Below the pieces are notes generated by a model, which was given only the letters and a program-made list of their open reading frames with translations, was not told the origin of the DNA and made no database searches. A stretch of DNA of 13,505 bases from Lachnospiraceae bacterium (GTDB taxonomy: Bacteria > Bacillota > Clostridia > Lachnospirales > Lachnospiraceae): the NCBI GenBank assembly GCA_017437205.1, contig JAFSBP010000284.1:1-13505 (forward strand), given 5' to 3'. Below are positions 7,317 to 13,505 of this stretch, piece by piece (the stretch's first letter is position 1; each line of letters starts with the position of its first letter). The translations under genes were made by a program, and so were the position numbers.

Positions 7317-8198
7317 TCAGTCTAAAGTTCTCGCTGCTGCCTCTACCACATGTCCAACCAATACGGAAGTGGTCACTGCGCCTACGCCGCCGGGTACGGG
7401 GGTGATTGCGTCAACGATGGGCTCAACCTCTGCGAACTTCGCATCGCCTGCGATTCCGCCCTTGCCACCGCGGGCATTGATCTTGTTCTCATCCCAGTTG
7501 ATGGATACGTCGATCACGATCTGGCCGGGGCGAACGAAATCTGCGGTCAGGCTGTTCAGAACGCCTGCTGCGGATACCACGATGTCTGCGCGCTTGCAGA
7601 TCTCAGCGGTGTTCACGGTACGAGTATGGCAAACGGTAACGGTAGCATTCTTGCCCATGAGCATGATTGCTGCAGGCTTTCCTACTACAAGGCTGCGGCC
7701 GATAACCACGGCGTTCTTACCCTTGCAGTCGATGTTGTAATAGTCCAGAATCTCCATACATGCGGAGGGAGTACAGGGAGGGAAGCCAAGCTTCTTTCCG
7801 GTGAACACGCCTGCCATGGAGCCGTCGGTCATACCGTCAACGTCCTTTGCGGGATCAAGTGCGTTCTCGATCTCGTTCTGGTCAGCCTTCAGATGCTTAG
7901 GAAGAGGTCTGAACATCAGAACACCGTGGATGGTGTCATCCTTGTTCACCTGATCGATTACCTTAAGCAGCTCTTCCTTGGTTACATCCTCGGGAAGAAC
8001 AATCTTCTTTACTTCTACGCCCAGATCCTCACAGCGCTTGGTAGCACCCTTCTCATAGGACAGGTCATCAGGACGCTCGCCCACGCGGATGATGCCCAGA
8101 GTAGGGTTAACACCCTTCTCCTTCAGCTCTGCCGCCTGATTTTTGATTCTCTCATTTAATGCTGCTGCAACTTCTTTTCCAAGTAACTGCTTTGCCAT
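7317..8198 (-). CDS. folD: Methylenetetrahydrofolate dehydrogenase FolD, probably lacking cyclohydrolase activity
   Basis: This 293-residue cytoplasmic enzyme of the methyl branch interconverts 5,10-methenyl-THF and 5,10-methylene-THF with NAD(P)H. Family motifs are KDVDG (118-122), PCTPSA (141-146), the Rossmann GRSLVVGKPAA (167-177), ATVTVCHTRT (185-194) and the C-terminal PVPGGVGAVTTSVL (267-280). The start ATG 8198 has GGAG six bases upstream and gives the normal family N-terminus; the frame continues upstream, but that extension overlaps fchA. The active site is unusual. In an ungapped alignment with human MTHFD1 and E. coli FolD, the conserved Tyr is kept (Y48), but the essential cyclohydrolase Lys four residues later is Ala52. 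The Gln of the usual VQLPLP motif is Phe97. The enzyme is therefore probably a monofunctional dehydrogenase working with FchA, encoded 49 bases upstream. Cofactor preference cannot be decided. A terminator follows. Confidence 0.96.
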   Translation of the reverse strand: MAKQLLGKEVAAALNERIKNQAAELKEKGVNPTLGIIRVGERPDDLSYEKGATKRCEDLGVEVKKIVLPEDVTKEELLKVIDQVNKDDTIHGVLMFRPLPKHLKADQNEIENALDPAKDVDGMTDGSMAGVFTGKKLGFPPCTPSACMEILDYYNIDCKGKNAVVIGRSLVVGKPAAIMLMGKNATVTVCHTRTVNTAEICKRADIVVSAAGVLNSLTADFVRPGQIVIDVSINWDENKINARGGKGGIAGDAKFAEVEPIVDAITPVPGGVGAVTTSVLVGHVVEAAARTLD

Positions 8199-8204
8199 TT
8201 TTTT

Positions 8205-8208
8205 CTCC
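8205..8208 (-). promoter_or_regulatory. Shine-Dalgarno that sets the folD start
   Basis: GGAG on the minus strand lies six bases before ATG 8198. It selects this start over the in-frame ATG four codons upstream, which overlaps the Shine-Dalgarno itself, and over the longer reading frame that runs back into fchA. Confidence 0.75.
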
Positions 8209-8213
8209 ATTCT

Positions 8214-8228
8214 GCCGCAATGTGCGGC
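8214..8228 (-). promoter_or_regulatory. Short GC hairpin between fchA and folD
   Basis: GCCGCA and TGCGGC form a perfect six-pair stem with a three-base CAT loop, placed between the fchA stop and the folD Shine-Dalgarno. There is no U-tract, so it is not a terminator. It could stabilise or process the message or tune folD translation; that is inference. Confidence 0.5.
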
Positions 8229-8247
8229 GATGTTTTCTATATTATAC

Positions 8248-8877
8248 TTACACAAGACGACCGCGAACCTGAGCGAATACCTCGTCAGCAAGAACGGTGT
8301 ATTTTGCAAGCATAGCCTCTGCCTTCGCGTTCAGTTCCTCTGCATACTCTCTGTTCTTCATGGACTTAGTATTGATAAATACGTTCAGGCTGGCACCCTG
8401 AAGGGCTGCCTTACAGAAAATCACGCCTACGCCTGCGTCGCTGATTGCCAGAGCGGAGCCCTTTGCAGCAAACTCTACGATCACGTCAATCGCCTCACAG
8501 CACTTCTCCATGATTTCCATGGGAACGGAGCAAGCTTCCTTCAGCACGATCTCCATCACGCGTGCCTTCTCAGCCTTCTCCTCTTCAGTCTCTCTGGGCA
8601 TTCCGTATGCCTTGGAAAGGGGCTCGAAAACCTCTGCGTCCCGCTCGATCAGAGTCAGGAGCTCCGCCTGAAGCTTGTCACACTTTCCTTTAAGTTCCCA
8701 CATTTCAGCCTCTACATCAGCATATTTCTTCTTGCCAACAGTAAGGCTACCAACCATGTTACCAAGAGCGGTTCCAACTGCGCCTACCAGAGCGGAAGCA
8801 CCGCCGCCGCCAGGTACGGGAGCCTTGGAAGCCAGAACAGTTACAAACTCATCACACTGTACAGTTGAAAATCCCAT
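8248..8877 (-). CDS. fchA: Methenyltetrahydrofolate cyclohydrolase FchA (cyclodeaminase/cyclohydrolase family)
   Basis: This 209-residue cytoplasmic enzyme converts 10-formyl-THF to 5,10-methenyl-THF in the methyl branch of the Wood-Ljungdahl pathway. It belongs to the formiminotransferase-cyclodeaminase fold family rather than to the FolD type. The hallmark glycine-rich N-terminal motif APVPGGGGASALVGAVGTAL is at about 16-35, and the ISDAGVG motif lies at about 150-156. The length matches stand-alone FchA proteins of acetogens. ATG 8877 has AGGAGG five bases upstream. The gene sits between the DUF3786 gene (24-base gap) and folD (49-base gap). A plain formiminoglycine/formiminotetrahydrofolate cyclodeaminase is the main alternative, but the folD and acs neighbours argue strongly for the cyclohydrolase role. 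The loss of the FolD cyclohydrolase residues next door supports this further. Confidence 0.93.
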   Translation of the reverse strand: MGFSTVQCDEFVTVLASKAPVPGGGGASALVGAVGTALGNMVGSLTVGKKKYADVEAEMWELKGKCDKLQAELLTLIERDAEVFEPLSKAYGMPRETEEEKAEKARVMEIVLKEACSVPMEIMEKCCEAIDVIVEFAAKGSALAISDAGVGVIFCKAALQGASLNVFINTKSMKNREYAEELNAKAEAMLAKYTVLADEVFAQVRGRLV

Positions 8878-8901
8878 AACGTCCTCCTAAATATTCAGTA
8901 T

Positions 8902-9543
8902 TTATTTTCCCAATGCCTTCATAGCATTTATGGATATGTCGCAGGCTACGCACAAGTCTTCCGCTTCGCAGGCCCCGACGAAGTTGTCAGAGAATAATAT
9001 CTGCGCGGAAGGCGGGAACTCGTCATCACCCTCCCACAGAATGAAGCGGATAAAGAGATTGCCCAAAATGTTCAGTTCGTAGGACACATCGCCGAGAGTC
9101 AGTTTTTCGCCGGCTAAGCGCTCACAGGCTGACGCAAATTTATTCAGTTTGAAACCGAACCCAAATGCCAGTCTCGTAATACAGCGACCGGTAAACTGAC
9201 GGATGTACACCTCGCCCCAGGGCATCTCGCCATAGGTGATGTATTTTCCGGTGCCCATGCTCTTCTGTCCGCGAATCAGATAACGCAGGACAAAGATCCT
9301 CGCCCCAAAGCTCTCACGGTCGGCCAGGGGCGCATAGCCCTCTCCCAGGCTGACCACCGCGAAGTCGGGGAAATGAATCTCATACTGTTGATTCAGAAGT
9401 TCCAGTGTGAACACCTGACGGTCTGCATCGTAAGGAATACCGGTACGCTCGGAAGCCTCCACCGGATCAATTCCGGCAAACTCGGCCAGATAATGTTCGT
9501 AGGGAACTCTGTCTTTCTGATTGTCTTCATAGGGCAAACTCAT
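8902..9543 (-). CDS. DUF3786 family protein in the acs operon
   Basis: I recognise this 213-residue soluble protein as a DUF3786 member from its pattern: RGQKSMGTGKYITYGEMPWG (91-110), QFTGR (116-120), the FGFGFKLNKF stretch (127-136), LWEGDDEFPPSAQILFSDN (169-187) and the acidic EAEDLC (193-198). The biochemical function of the family is unknown; members are known from anaerobes and often lie near corrinoid and acetyl-CoA synthase genes. It has no signal peptide or membrane helix. Cysteines at about 121, 140, 192, 198 and 201 do not form an obvious iron-sulfur motif. ATG 9543 is preferred, with an AAAGAGG Shine-Dalgarno 10 bases upstream. The frame extends to a GTG at 9618, but the extra 25 residues have no family match and begin next to the acsV stop. 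Its place between the corrinoid activator and fchA suggests a role in assembling or maintaining the corrinoid/THF machinery; this is inference. Confidence 0.85.
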   Translation of the reverse strand: MSLPYEDNQKDRVPYEHYLAEFAGIDPVEASERTGIPYDADRQVFTLELLNQQYEIHFPDFAVVSLGEGYAPLADRESFGARIFVLRYLIRGQKSMGTGKYITYGEMPWGEVYIRQFTGRCITRLAFGFGFKLNKFASACERLAGEKLTLGDVSYELNILGNLFIRFILWEGDDEFPPSAQILFSDNFVGACEAEDLCVACDISINAMKALGK

Positions 9544-9553
9544 GTTGCATGAA

Positions 9554-9560
9554 CCTCTTT
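9554..9560 (-). promoter_or_regulatory. Shine-Dalgarno that sets the DUF3786 gene start
   Basis: AAAGAGG on the minus strand lies 10 bases before ATG 9543. It supports this start against the upstream GTG at 9618. An out-of-frame ATG three bases after it leads only to a seven-codon frame. Confidence 0.6.
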
Positions 9561-9623
9561 CTATTATATTACGTTTTTCGCAGTGCACCTCACTTACGCT
9601 TCGCTTCAGTTCGGTCACTCATC

Positions 9624-11570
9624 TTATTTGCAAATCGCTTCATCTGCCTGCACTACCGACGGGAACAGCTCCGCATTGGTGTGTGGAATGAAGCAGCATG
9701 CCACAAACTCATCCATGTATCCCGGCGTGGTACTCAGTTCCAGATAGGTCATATTTGCACCCACCTCGTGCACCTTCTCCTGTGCCTCTTCTGAAAGCAT
9801 GATTGCATATGCTCCGGACAGAGAAGAATTGCCGATATAGCTGAACGTTTCCAGCGGAATGTCCGGGAACATGCCAATGTTGACCGCGTTCTGCATATTG
9901 ATACCACTTCCGATACCGCCCGCCACGTATACGTGTTCGATCATGGATATATCGAAGTCAACGGAACTGAGCATCGTGTTGATCGCAGAGAAAATCGCAC
10001 CCTTCGCGCGGATAAAGTTGTCGATATCCACATCGGTGATCTCTACATCTTTCACTGAGCCGGCCTCCTCTCGGAATGCCAGCACATAGCTTCCCATGCC
10101 GTAGGCATCGTGGCGTATACGCTTGCCCTCGCGGACAAAGATACCCTTCGGATTGATGATGCGGCAACGGAACAATTCCGCGATCACGTCGATGATACCG
10201 GAACCGCAAAGGCCGACCGGTTTCTGTCCTTCATCTCCGATCACCGTGAAGGTAGGCTCCATGGTAACCGAATCGATGGTACATGCCTCAATGGCACCGT
10301 CGGTTGCTCTCATTCCGCAGCTGATATCTCCTCCCTCGAACGCCGGACCTGCCGAACAGGCACAACTGATGAGGAAGTCAGAGTTACCGAACACCAGCTC
10401 ACCGTTGGTTCCCAAGTCAATGAACAATGAGAACTCCGGTTTGCTCCAGATGGCACTGGCAAGGGTACCGGCCGTGATATCGCCACCCACATAACTTCCG
10501 ATATTGGGCGCGATGATCAACTTCGCCTTAGGGTTAATATTAATTTCTAAATCACGGGCCTCAATGCTGTCCGTCGCAAAGAACGCCGGAATATAGGGTT
10601 CCATGCGGATCGGATCGGAATTCATTCCTACCAGCAGATGGTTCATGGTCGTGTTCGACGCAACACACATCCTGCAGATTTGGTTTTTACTGATCTTCGC
10701 CTTCGCGCACATCTGCGCAATCAGCGGATTGATCGTCTCACCAATCACTGCCTTCTGCAGTTTCTTACTTCCGCCTGGCTTCTGAGACTCGATAATTCGG
10801 TTGATAACATCAGCGCCGAAACGGATCTGACCGTTTCCGGAAGAAGCTTTTGCCACAATCTCTCCGGTCATCATATCCGCGATCAATGCAGATACGGTTG
10901 TAGTTCCGATATCAATGGCAAGACCATAGGCTGCACAGGGTTCGTCTGCGCCAACCACATCGTAAATGACTGCCTCTCCGGCTTCTTCATTTACCACGCA
11001 TTTCACCTTAAAATCATGCTGTCTCAGCACATCTGGAAGCTTCACGAGCACTTCAAAGGTCAGCCGTGCTCTCTCGTATCCGCCCACTGCACAGACTGCA
11101 CGGGACAGCCGTTCATTGTCCGGCATGGTGTCATCCAATGTAGGCTCATCCATCTCTACTGTCTGCACACAGAAGCTGTTGTGAAACTCAATTCCGGCCT
11201 CCAGCATATCTGCCTTTGCCTGCTCAAAAATCTTGATTTCTTCCGGGGAGCTTAAGTCTGCCACCTTCATGCGGCTGCGATAAGCAGACGCGATATCAGG
11301 CACCAAAACTGTCACATCTTCTTTGACTGTGCTGATACAGGAAAGTCTCCACCCATCAGCATACTCTTCGTCGGAAATGTGTCGGGTCTTCTCTGACTGA
11401 AGTTCTCCGCTCACCACCTTGACACGGCACTTTCCGCAGGAACCGTTGCCGGAACAAGGGGCATCGATAGCTACGTTCGTTTTTCTCGCTACCTCAAGAA
11501 GGTTTTCACCAAGAGCGGCGAAGGCATTGATGTCTTCGCCGCTCTCAAACTTAAATGTTACTTTATACAA
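9624..11570 (-). CDS. acsV: Reductive activator of corrinoid iron-sulfur protein (RACo, AcsV; DUF4445/ASKHA)
   Basis: This 648-residue cytoplasmic metalloprotein uses ATP hydrolysis to drive uphill electron transfer and return inactivated Co(II) corrinoid iron-sulfur protein to Co(I). The N-terminus is a plant-type [2Fe-2S] ferredoxin domain with ligands C39, C45, C48 and C78 (C-x5-C-x2-C-x29-C). A linker region follows (about 90-210). The ASKHA-fold ATPase core begins at AIDIGTTTVSALI (218-230), with FIDLGTNGELVFG and the late AGGIGSGINMQNAVNIG as further family signatures. The length fits the family's usual 600-650. The start is TTG at 11570, with an AAGGA Shine-Dalgarno at proper distance; the first beta-strand of the ferredoxin domain begins immediately, so a later start is unlikely. 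It follows acsE by 24 bases, and its substrate, CFeSP, is encoded two genes upstream. Confidence 0.94.
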   Translation of the reverse strand: MYKVTFKFESGEDINAFAALGENLLEVARKTNVAIDAPCSGNGSCGKCRVKVVSGELQSEKTRHISDEEYADGWRLSCISTVKEDVTVLVPDIASAYRSRMKVADLSSPEEIKIFEQAKADMLEAGIEFHNSFCVQTVEMDEPTLDDTMPDNERLSRAVCAVGGYERARLTFEVLVKLPDVLRQHDFKVKCVVNEEAGEAVIYDVVGADEPCAAYGLAIDIGTTTVSALIADMMTGEIVAKASSGNGQIRFGADVINRIIESQKPGGSKKLQKAVIGETINPLIAQMCAKAKISKNQICRMCVASNTTMNHLLVGMNSDPIRMEPYIPAFFATDSIEARDLEININPKAKLIIAPNIGSYVGGDITAGTLASAIWSKPEFSLFIDLGTNGELVFGNSDFLISCACSAGPAFEGGDISCGMRATDGAIEACTIDSVTMEPTFTVIGDEGQKPVGLCGSGIIDVIAELFRCRIINPKGIFVREGKRIRHDAYGMGSYVLAFREEAGSVKDVEITDVDIDNFIRAKGAIFSAINTMLSSVDFDISMIEHVYVAGGIGSGINMQNAVNIGMFPDIPLETFSYIGNSSLSGAYAIMLSEEAQEKVHEVGANMTYLELSTTPGYMDEFVACCFIPHTNAELFPSVVQADEAICK

Positions 11571-11594
11571 TTTAAGTTTCCTTTCCGGAAATGA

Positions 11595-12380
11595 TTAGAT
11601 CTCCAGATAAGAATCTGCGTACAGAGTGTTATTCTTGAAAATATCACAGGACTTGATCGTCTCCATCAGGCGCAGATCACAAGGATTTACGATAGCGGAG
11701 GTAAGACCCTGCATCATGCACATAGCAACCAGAGCGGAATCCATGATCGGTCTGATATGCTTAGGCATACCGTTGGAGTTATTGGACAGACCACCGGTGC
11801 TGTTCAGACCCATATCGGAGAACATCTTGATTGCCTCAAGAACCATCATCTGCTTGTCCTGCATACCCTTAACAACCAGGAACAGGGGGTCAAACCACAG
11901 ATCCTCAGCCTCCATGCCCAGCATCATACCACGCTCAAGCATGTTCTGGCAGTGCAGCATACGCTCATCGTTGTCAGCGGGAACGCCGTCAGCGGAGCAA
12001 AGTGCGATAACGATAGCATCGTTAGCTGCAGCAAGGTCGATGTACTCGATTCTGCTTCCAGCGTCTGCAGAGTTAACGATGGGCTTACCCTTAGCACGAT
12101 TGTATACGGAAATACCAGCCTCGATAGCCTTCATGTTAGCGGTATCCAGTGCAAGGGGAACATTATCAAAGTTGGACTGCAACAGCTGAACTCCCCACTT
12201 CATCAGATCTTCGCCATCGTTCTCAGCGGGTCCGATGTTCAGGTCAAGGTAGGTAGCACCTGCATCCAGCTGCTCTTTTGCTCTCTTCAAAATCGGCTCG
12301 GGATCTCTCTCAGCCATAGCCTTACGAATTACAGGGGAAATGCAGTGAATTCTCTCACCAATAGTAATAAACTTACCCAT
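11595..12380 (-). CDS. acsE: Methyltetrahydrofolate:corrinoid/iron-sulfur protein methyltransferase AcsE
   Basis: This enzyme moves the methyl group of 5-methyl-THF to Co(I) of the corrinoid iron-sulfur protein, linking the methyl branch to acetyl-CoA synthesis. It has 261 residues, essentially the length of characterised AcsE proteins, and is a pterin-binding TIM barrel. Visible motifs include ITIGERIHC (5-13), YLDLNIGPAEND (44-55), LALDTANMKAIEAG (76-89), VNSADAG (102-108), WFDPLFLVV (162-170) and GLSNNSNGMP (197-206). The Asn in GLSN (N200) matches the Asn that contacts the folate N5 in the Moorella enzyme, and D79 and D164 fit its pterin-binding aspartates. ATG 12380 has AAAGGAG seven bases upstream. 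The gene lies 40 bases after acsC, which encodes its methyl acceptor. A MetH-like pterin-binding protein is the alternative, but the context makes AcsE nearly certain. Confidence 0.95.
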   Translation of the reverse strand: MGKFITIGERIHCISPVIRKAMAERDPEPILKRAKEQLDAGATYLDLNIGPAENDGEDLMKWGVQLLQSNFDNVPLALDTANMKAIEAGISVYNRAKGKPIVNSADAGSRIEYIDLAAANDAIVIALCSADGVPADNDERMLHCQNMLERGMMLGMEAEDLWFDPLFLVVKGMQDKQMMVLEAIKMFSDMGLNSTGGLSNNSNGMPKHIRPIMDSALVAMCMMQGLTSAIVNPCDLRLMETIKSCDIFKNNTLYADSYLEI

Positions 12381-12420
12381 TATTTTTCTCCTTTAAGGTT
12401 TATTTTTATTTTTTTGTGTC

Positions 12421-13505
12421 TCAAGCGTTCATATCCTTCAGGAACTTAACCAGCTGAACAGCCTCGTTAGGACCAACTACGATATTCCAGCCGGGCAGCT
12501 TAGCCTCGATATCACCCTTCAGAACTGCAACCTTTCCGGGGATAACCAGAGTACGGTTCTTGATCTTGCCCTCAATATCGAACTCTGCGAAGTACTTCGC
12601 GATGGAGGAGGAAGACAGCTTACCTGCAGCCCAAGCGGTCAGTACGGAAAGTCCACCTGCATCGCTGATCAAGAGGTTGCAAGGTACGCCGGAACGCTCC
12701 AGCTCACCGGATACTACGAAGTAGGTCAGTGCGAAGTCTACGGTGGTCAGACAGATGGAGTTCTCATCTCCGCCGTTGATCGGGTAGATTCCGGGGGTAA
12801 CCTTCATGGGCTTCTGAGGATCGGTGAATACATTCTGTCTCAAGCCGTACAGAGGCAGTGCCTGAGAGTAATCAATCTTCTCCATTACTACGATGGAGCC
12901 GTACTTCAGAGTGAATACACTTGCCAGTGCAGTCTGCAGATGCAGATCGCCCTTAGCCAGCTTAGCCAGGTTAACAATGGAAGGATATCCAAAGGTTCTG
13001 TCACTGTTCTTGATTGCTGCGCGACGCATCTGAACTGCGGTTGCGTAGGTTTCCTTAATGGAAGCACCGGTAGCATCCAAAACCAGGTTCTTGTTGCCAA
13101 GAGCCTCAAGCTTTGCGGTTACATCGTAAAGCTCGTCAATATTTGCTGCAGAAACACCAAGAACTACGCCCTCAGCGGTAGCCAGTGCGCTCATTGCCTC
13201 GTAGTTAGCTGCGTTAGCGCCGTTCAGGATGGGCTTTGCTGCCTTGCAAACTGCAAGAGCTGCCTTAGCAACCTCTACATCCTTAACGTCCAGAACCAGA
13301 GTTCTGTTCATGCCTGCAGCACGCTCTACCATAGCAACATACTTGGAAACGTCGGTTCCCTCACAGTAAGCTACGTTGATCACCTCTGCGAACATACGCT
13401 CGCCGATACGCTCGTAATCTACCTTGGGGATACCTGCAAATACTTCATCTACTACTGCATCATCCATGCAGGAACATACATTTACACCGTATCTGGTCTT
13501 GTTCA
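12421..13505 (-). CDS. acsC: Corrinoid/iron-sulfur protein large subunit AcsC, 5' end outside window
   Basis: This is the large (gamma) subunit of the corrinoid iron-sulfur protein, which carries the methyl group from AcsE to acetyl-CoA synthase on a cobamide cofactor. About 360 residues are visible, and the frame is open to the right edge (reading NKTRYGVNVCSCMDDAVV...). The Met at 13467 is therefore internal. Characterised AcsC proteins have about 445 residues, so roughly 85 N-terminal residues, including the [4Fe-4S] domain, are missing. The TIM-barrel region is seen (GTDVSKYV, LVLDVKDVEVA, LVLDATGASIKETY). The C-terminal cobamide-binding region has SDAGGLSVLTAWAAGKLS, then LVIPGKVAVLKGDIE and LPGWNIVVGPNEAVQLVKFL near the end. 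acsE and the reductive activator acsV follow, as in known acs clusters. Confidence 0.93.
   Translation of the reverse strand, partial: NKTRYGVNVCSCMDDAVVDEVFAGIPKVDYERIGERMFAEVINVAYCEGTDVSKYVAMVERAAGMNRTLVLDVKDVEVAKAALAVCKAAKPILNGANAANYEAMSALATAEGVVLGVSAANIDELYDVTAKLEALGNKNLVLDATGASIKETYATAVQMRRAAIKNSDRTFGYPSIVNLAKLAKGDLHLQTALASVFTLKYGSIVVMEKIDYSQALPLYGLRQNVFTDPQKPMKVTPGIYPINGGDENSICLTTVDFALTYFVVSGELERSGVPCNLLISDAGGLSVLTAWAAGKLSSSSIAKYFAEFDIEGKIKNRTLVIPGKVAVLKGDIEAKLPGWNIVVGPNEAVQLVKFLKDMNA

Noticed and set aside
8238..8250. TATAAT-like sequence near the fchA stop
   Set aside because: No acceptable -35 or extended -10 element is present at the right distance, so an internal folD promoter is not supported.
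8199..8309. Extended FolD N-terminus (37 residues) overlapping fchA
   Set aside because: The normal FolD start MAKQLLGKEV has its own GGAG at the right spacing. The extension is antisense-free but overlaps the fchA end and has no family match.
7350..8868. Long plus-strand open frames opposite folD and fchA
   Set aside because: Both opposite-strand genes are clear family members. The plus-strand translations show no domain and are shadows.
9561..9572. TATAAT-like sequence before the DUF3786 gene
   Set aside because: The hexamer at 17 bases upstream bears no resemblance to TTGACA, and the match in A/T-rich spacer DNA is expected by chance.
9544..9618. N-terminal extension of the DUF3786 protein from GTG 9618
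   Set aside because: The added 25 residues begin six bases after the acsV stop and match no family pattern. ATG 9543 has a Shine-Dalgarno and gives the usual N-terminus.
1..13505. CRISPR arrays, tRNA or rRNA genes, transposons, prophage or defence genes
   Set aside because: I looked on both strands for regularly spaced repeats, RNA-gene signatures, transposase motifs and terminal inverted repeats and found none. The window is almost fully occupied by two metabolic and transport operons.

Overview
The window looks like chromosomal DNA of an anaerobic, acetogenic Firmicute, most plausibly a Clostridia/Lachnospiraceae-type gut acetogen. The reasons are a block of Wood-Ljungdahl pathway genes, a Gram-positive style lipoprotein transporter operon, strong AGGAGG ribosome-binding sites and moderate G+C. 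The assignment to a family is inference; no rRNA or other taxonomic marker is present. All ten recognised genes lie on the minus strand, so transcription runs from right to left.

Right part (about 13505 down to 7265): the downstream end of a Wood-Ljungdahl operon. In transcription order it holds acsC (large subunit of the corrinoid iron-sulfur protein, N-terminus outside the window), acsE (methyl-THF:corrinoid protein methyltransferase), acsV/RACo (ATP-dependent reductive activator of the corrinoid protein), a DUF3786 protein of unknown function, fchA (methenyl-THF cyclohydrolase) and folD (methylene-THF dehydrogenase). It ends in a strong intrinsic terminator. The unit joins part of the methyl branch (fchA, folD) to the methyl-transfer and corrinoid-repair steps. 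FolD has lost residues needed for cyclohydrolase activity, which fits the separate FchA next door.

Middle (7317 to 6877): a 440-bp intergenic region. It contains the acs-operon terminator, then a near-consensus sigma-A promoter (TTGACA, 18 bp, TATAAT) with a perfect 11-bp tandem repeat just upstream of the -35, then a predicted leader of about 150 nt with imperfect inverted repeats.

Left part (6876 to 1): an Opp/Dpp-type ABC importer operon: a 917-residue lipoprotein binding protein, an OppB permease, an OppC permease and an OppD ATPase (C-terminus outside the window). Three of the four proteins are clearly enlarged. The binding protein has an extra helical module near its N-terminus and a beta-rich tail. 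OppC has about 320 extra extracytoplasmic residues after its first membrane helix. OppD has a Lys/Glu-rich predicted coiled coil of about 150 residues between the Q-loop and the ABC signature. This jointly remodelled transporter is the most unusual thing in the window. Its substrate cannot be read from the sequence, and nothing shows a functional link to the acetogenesis operon.
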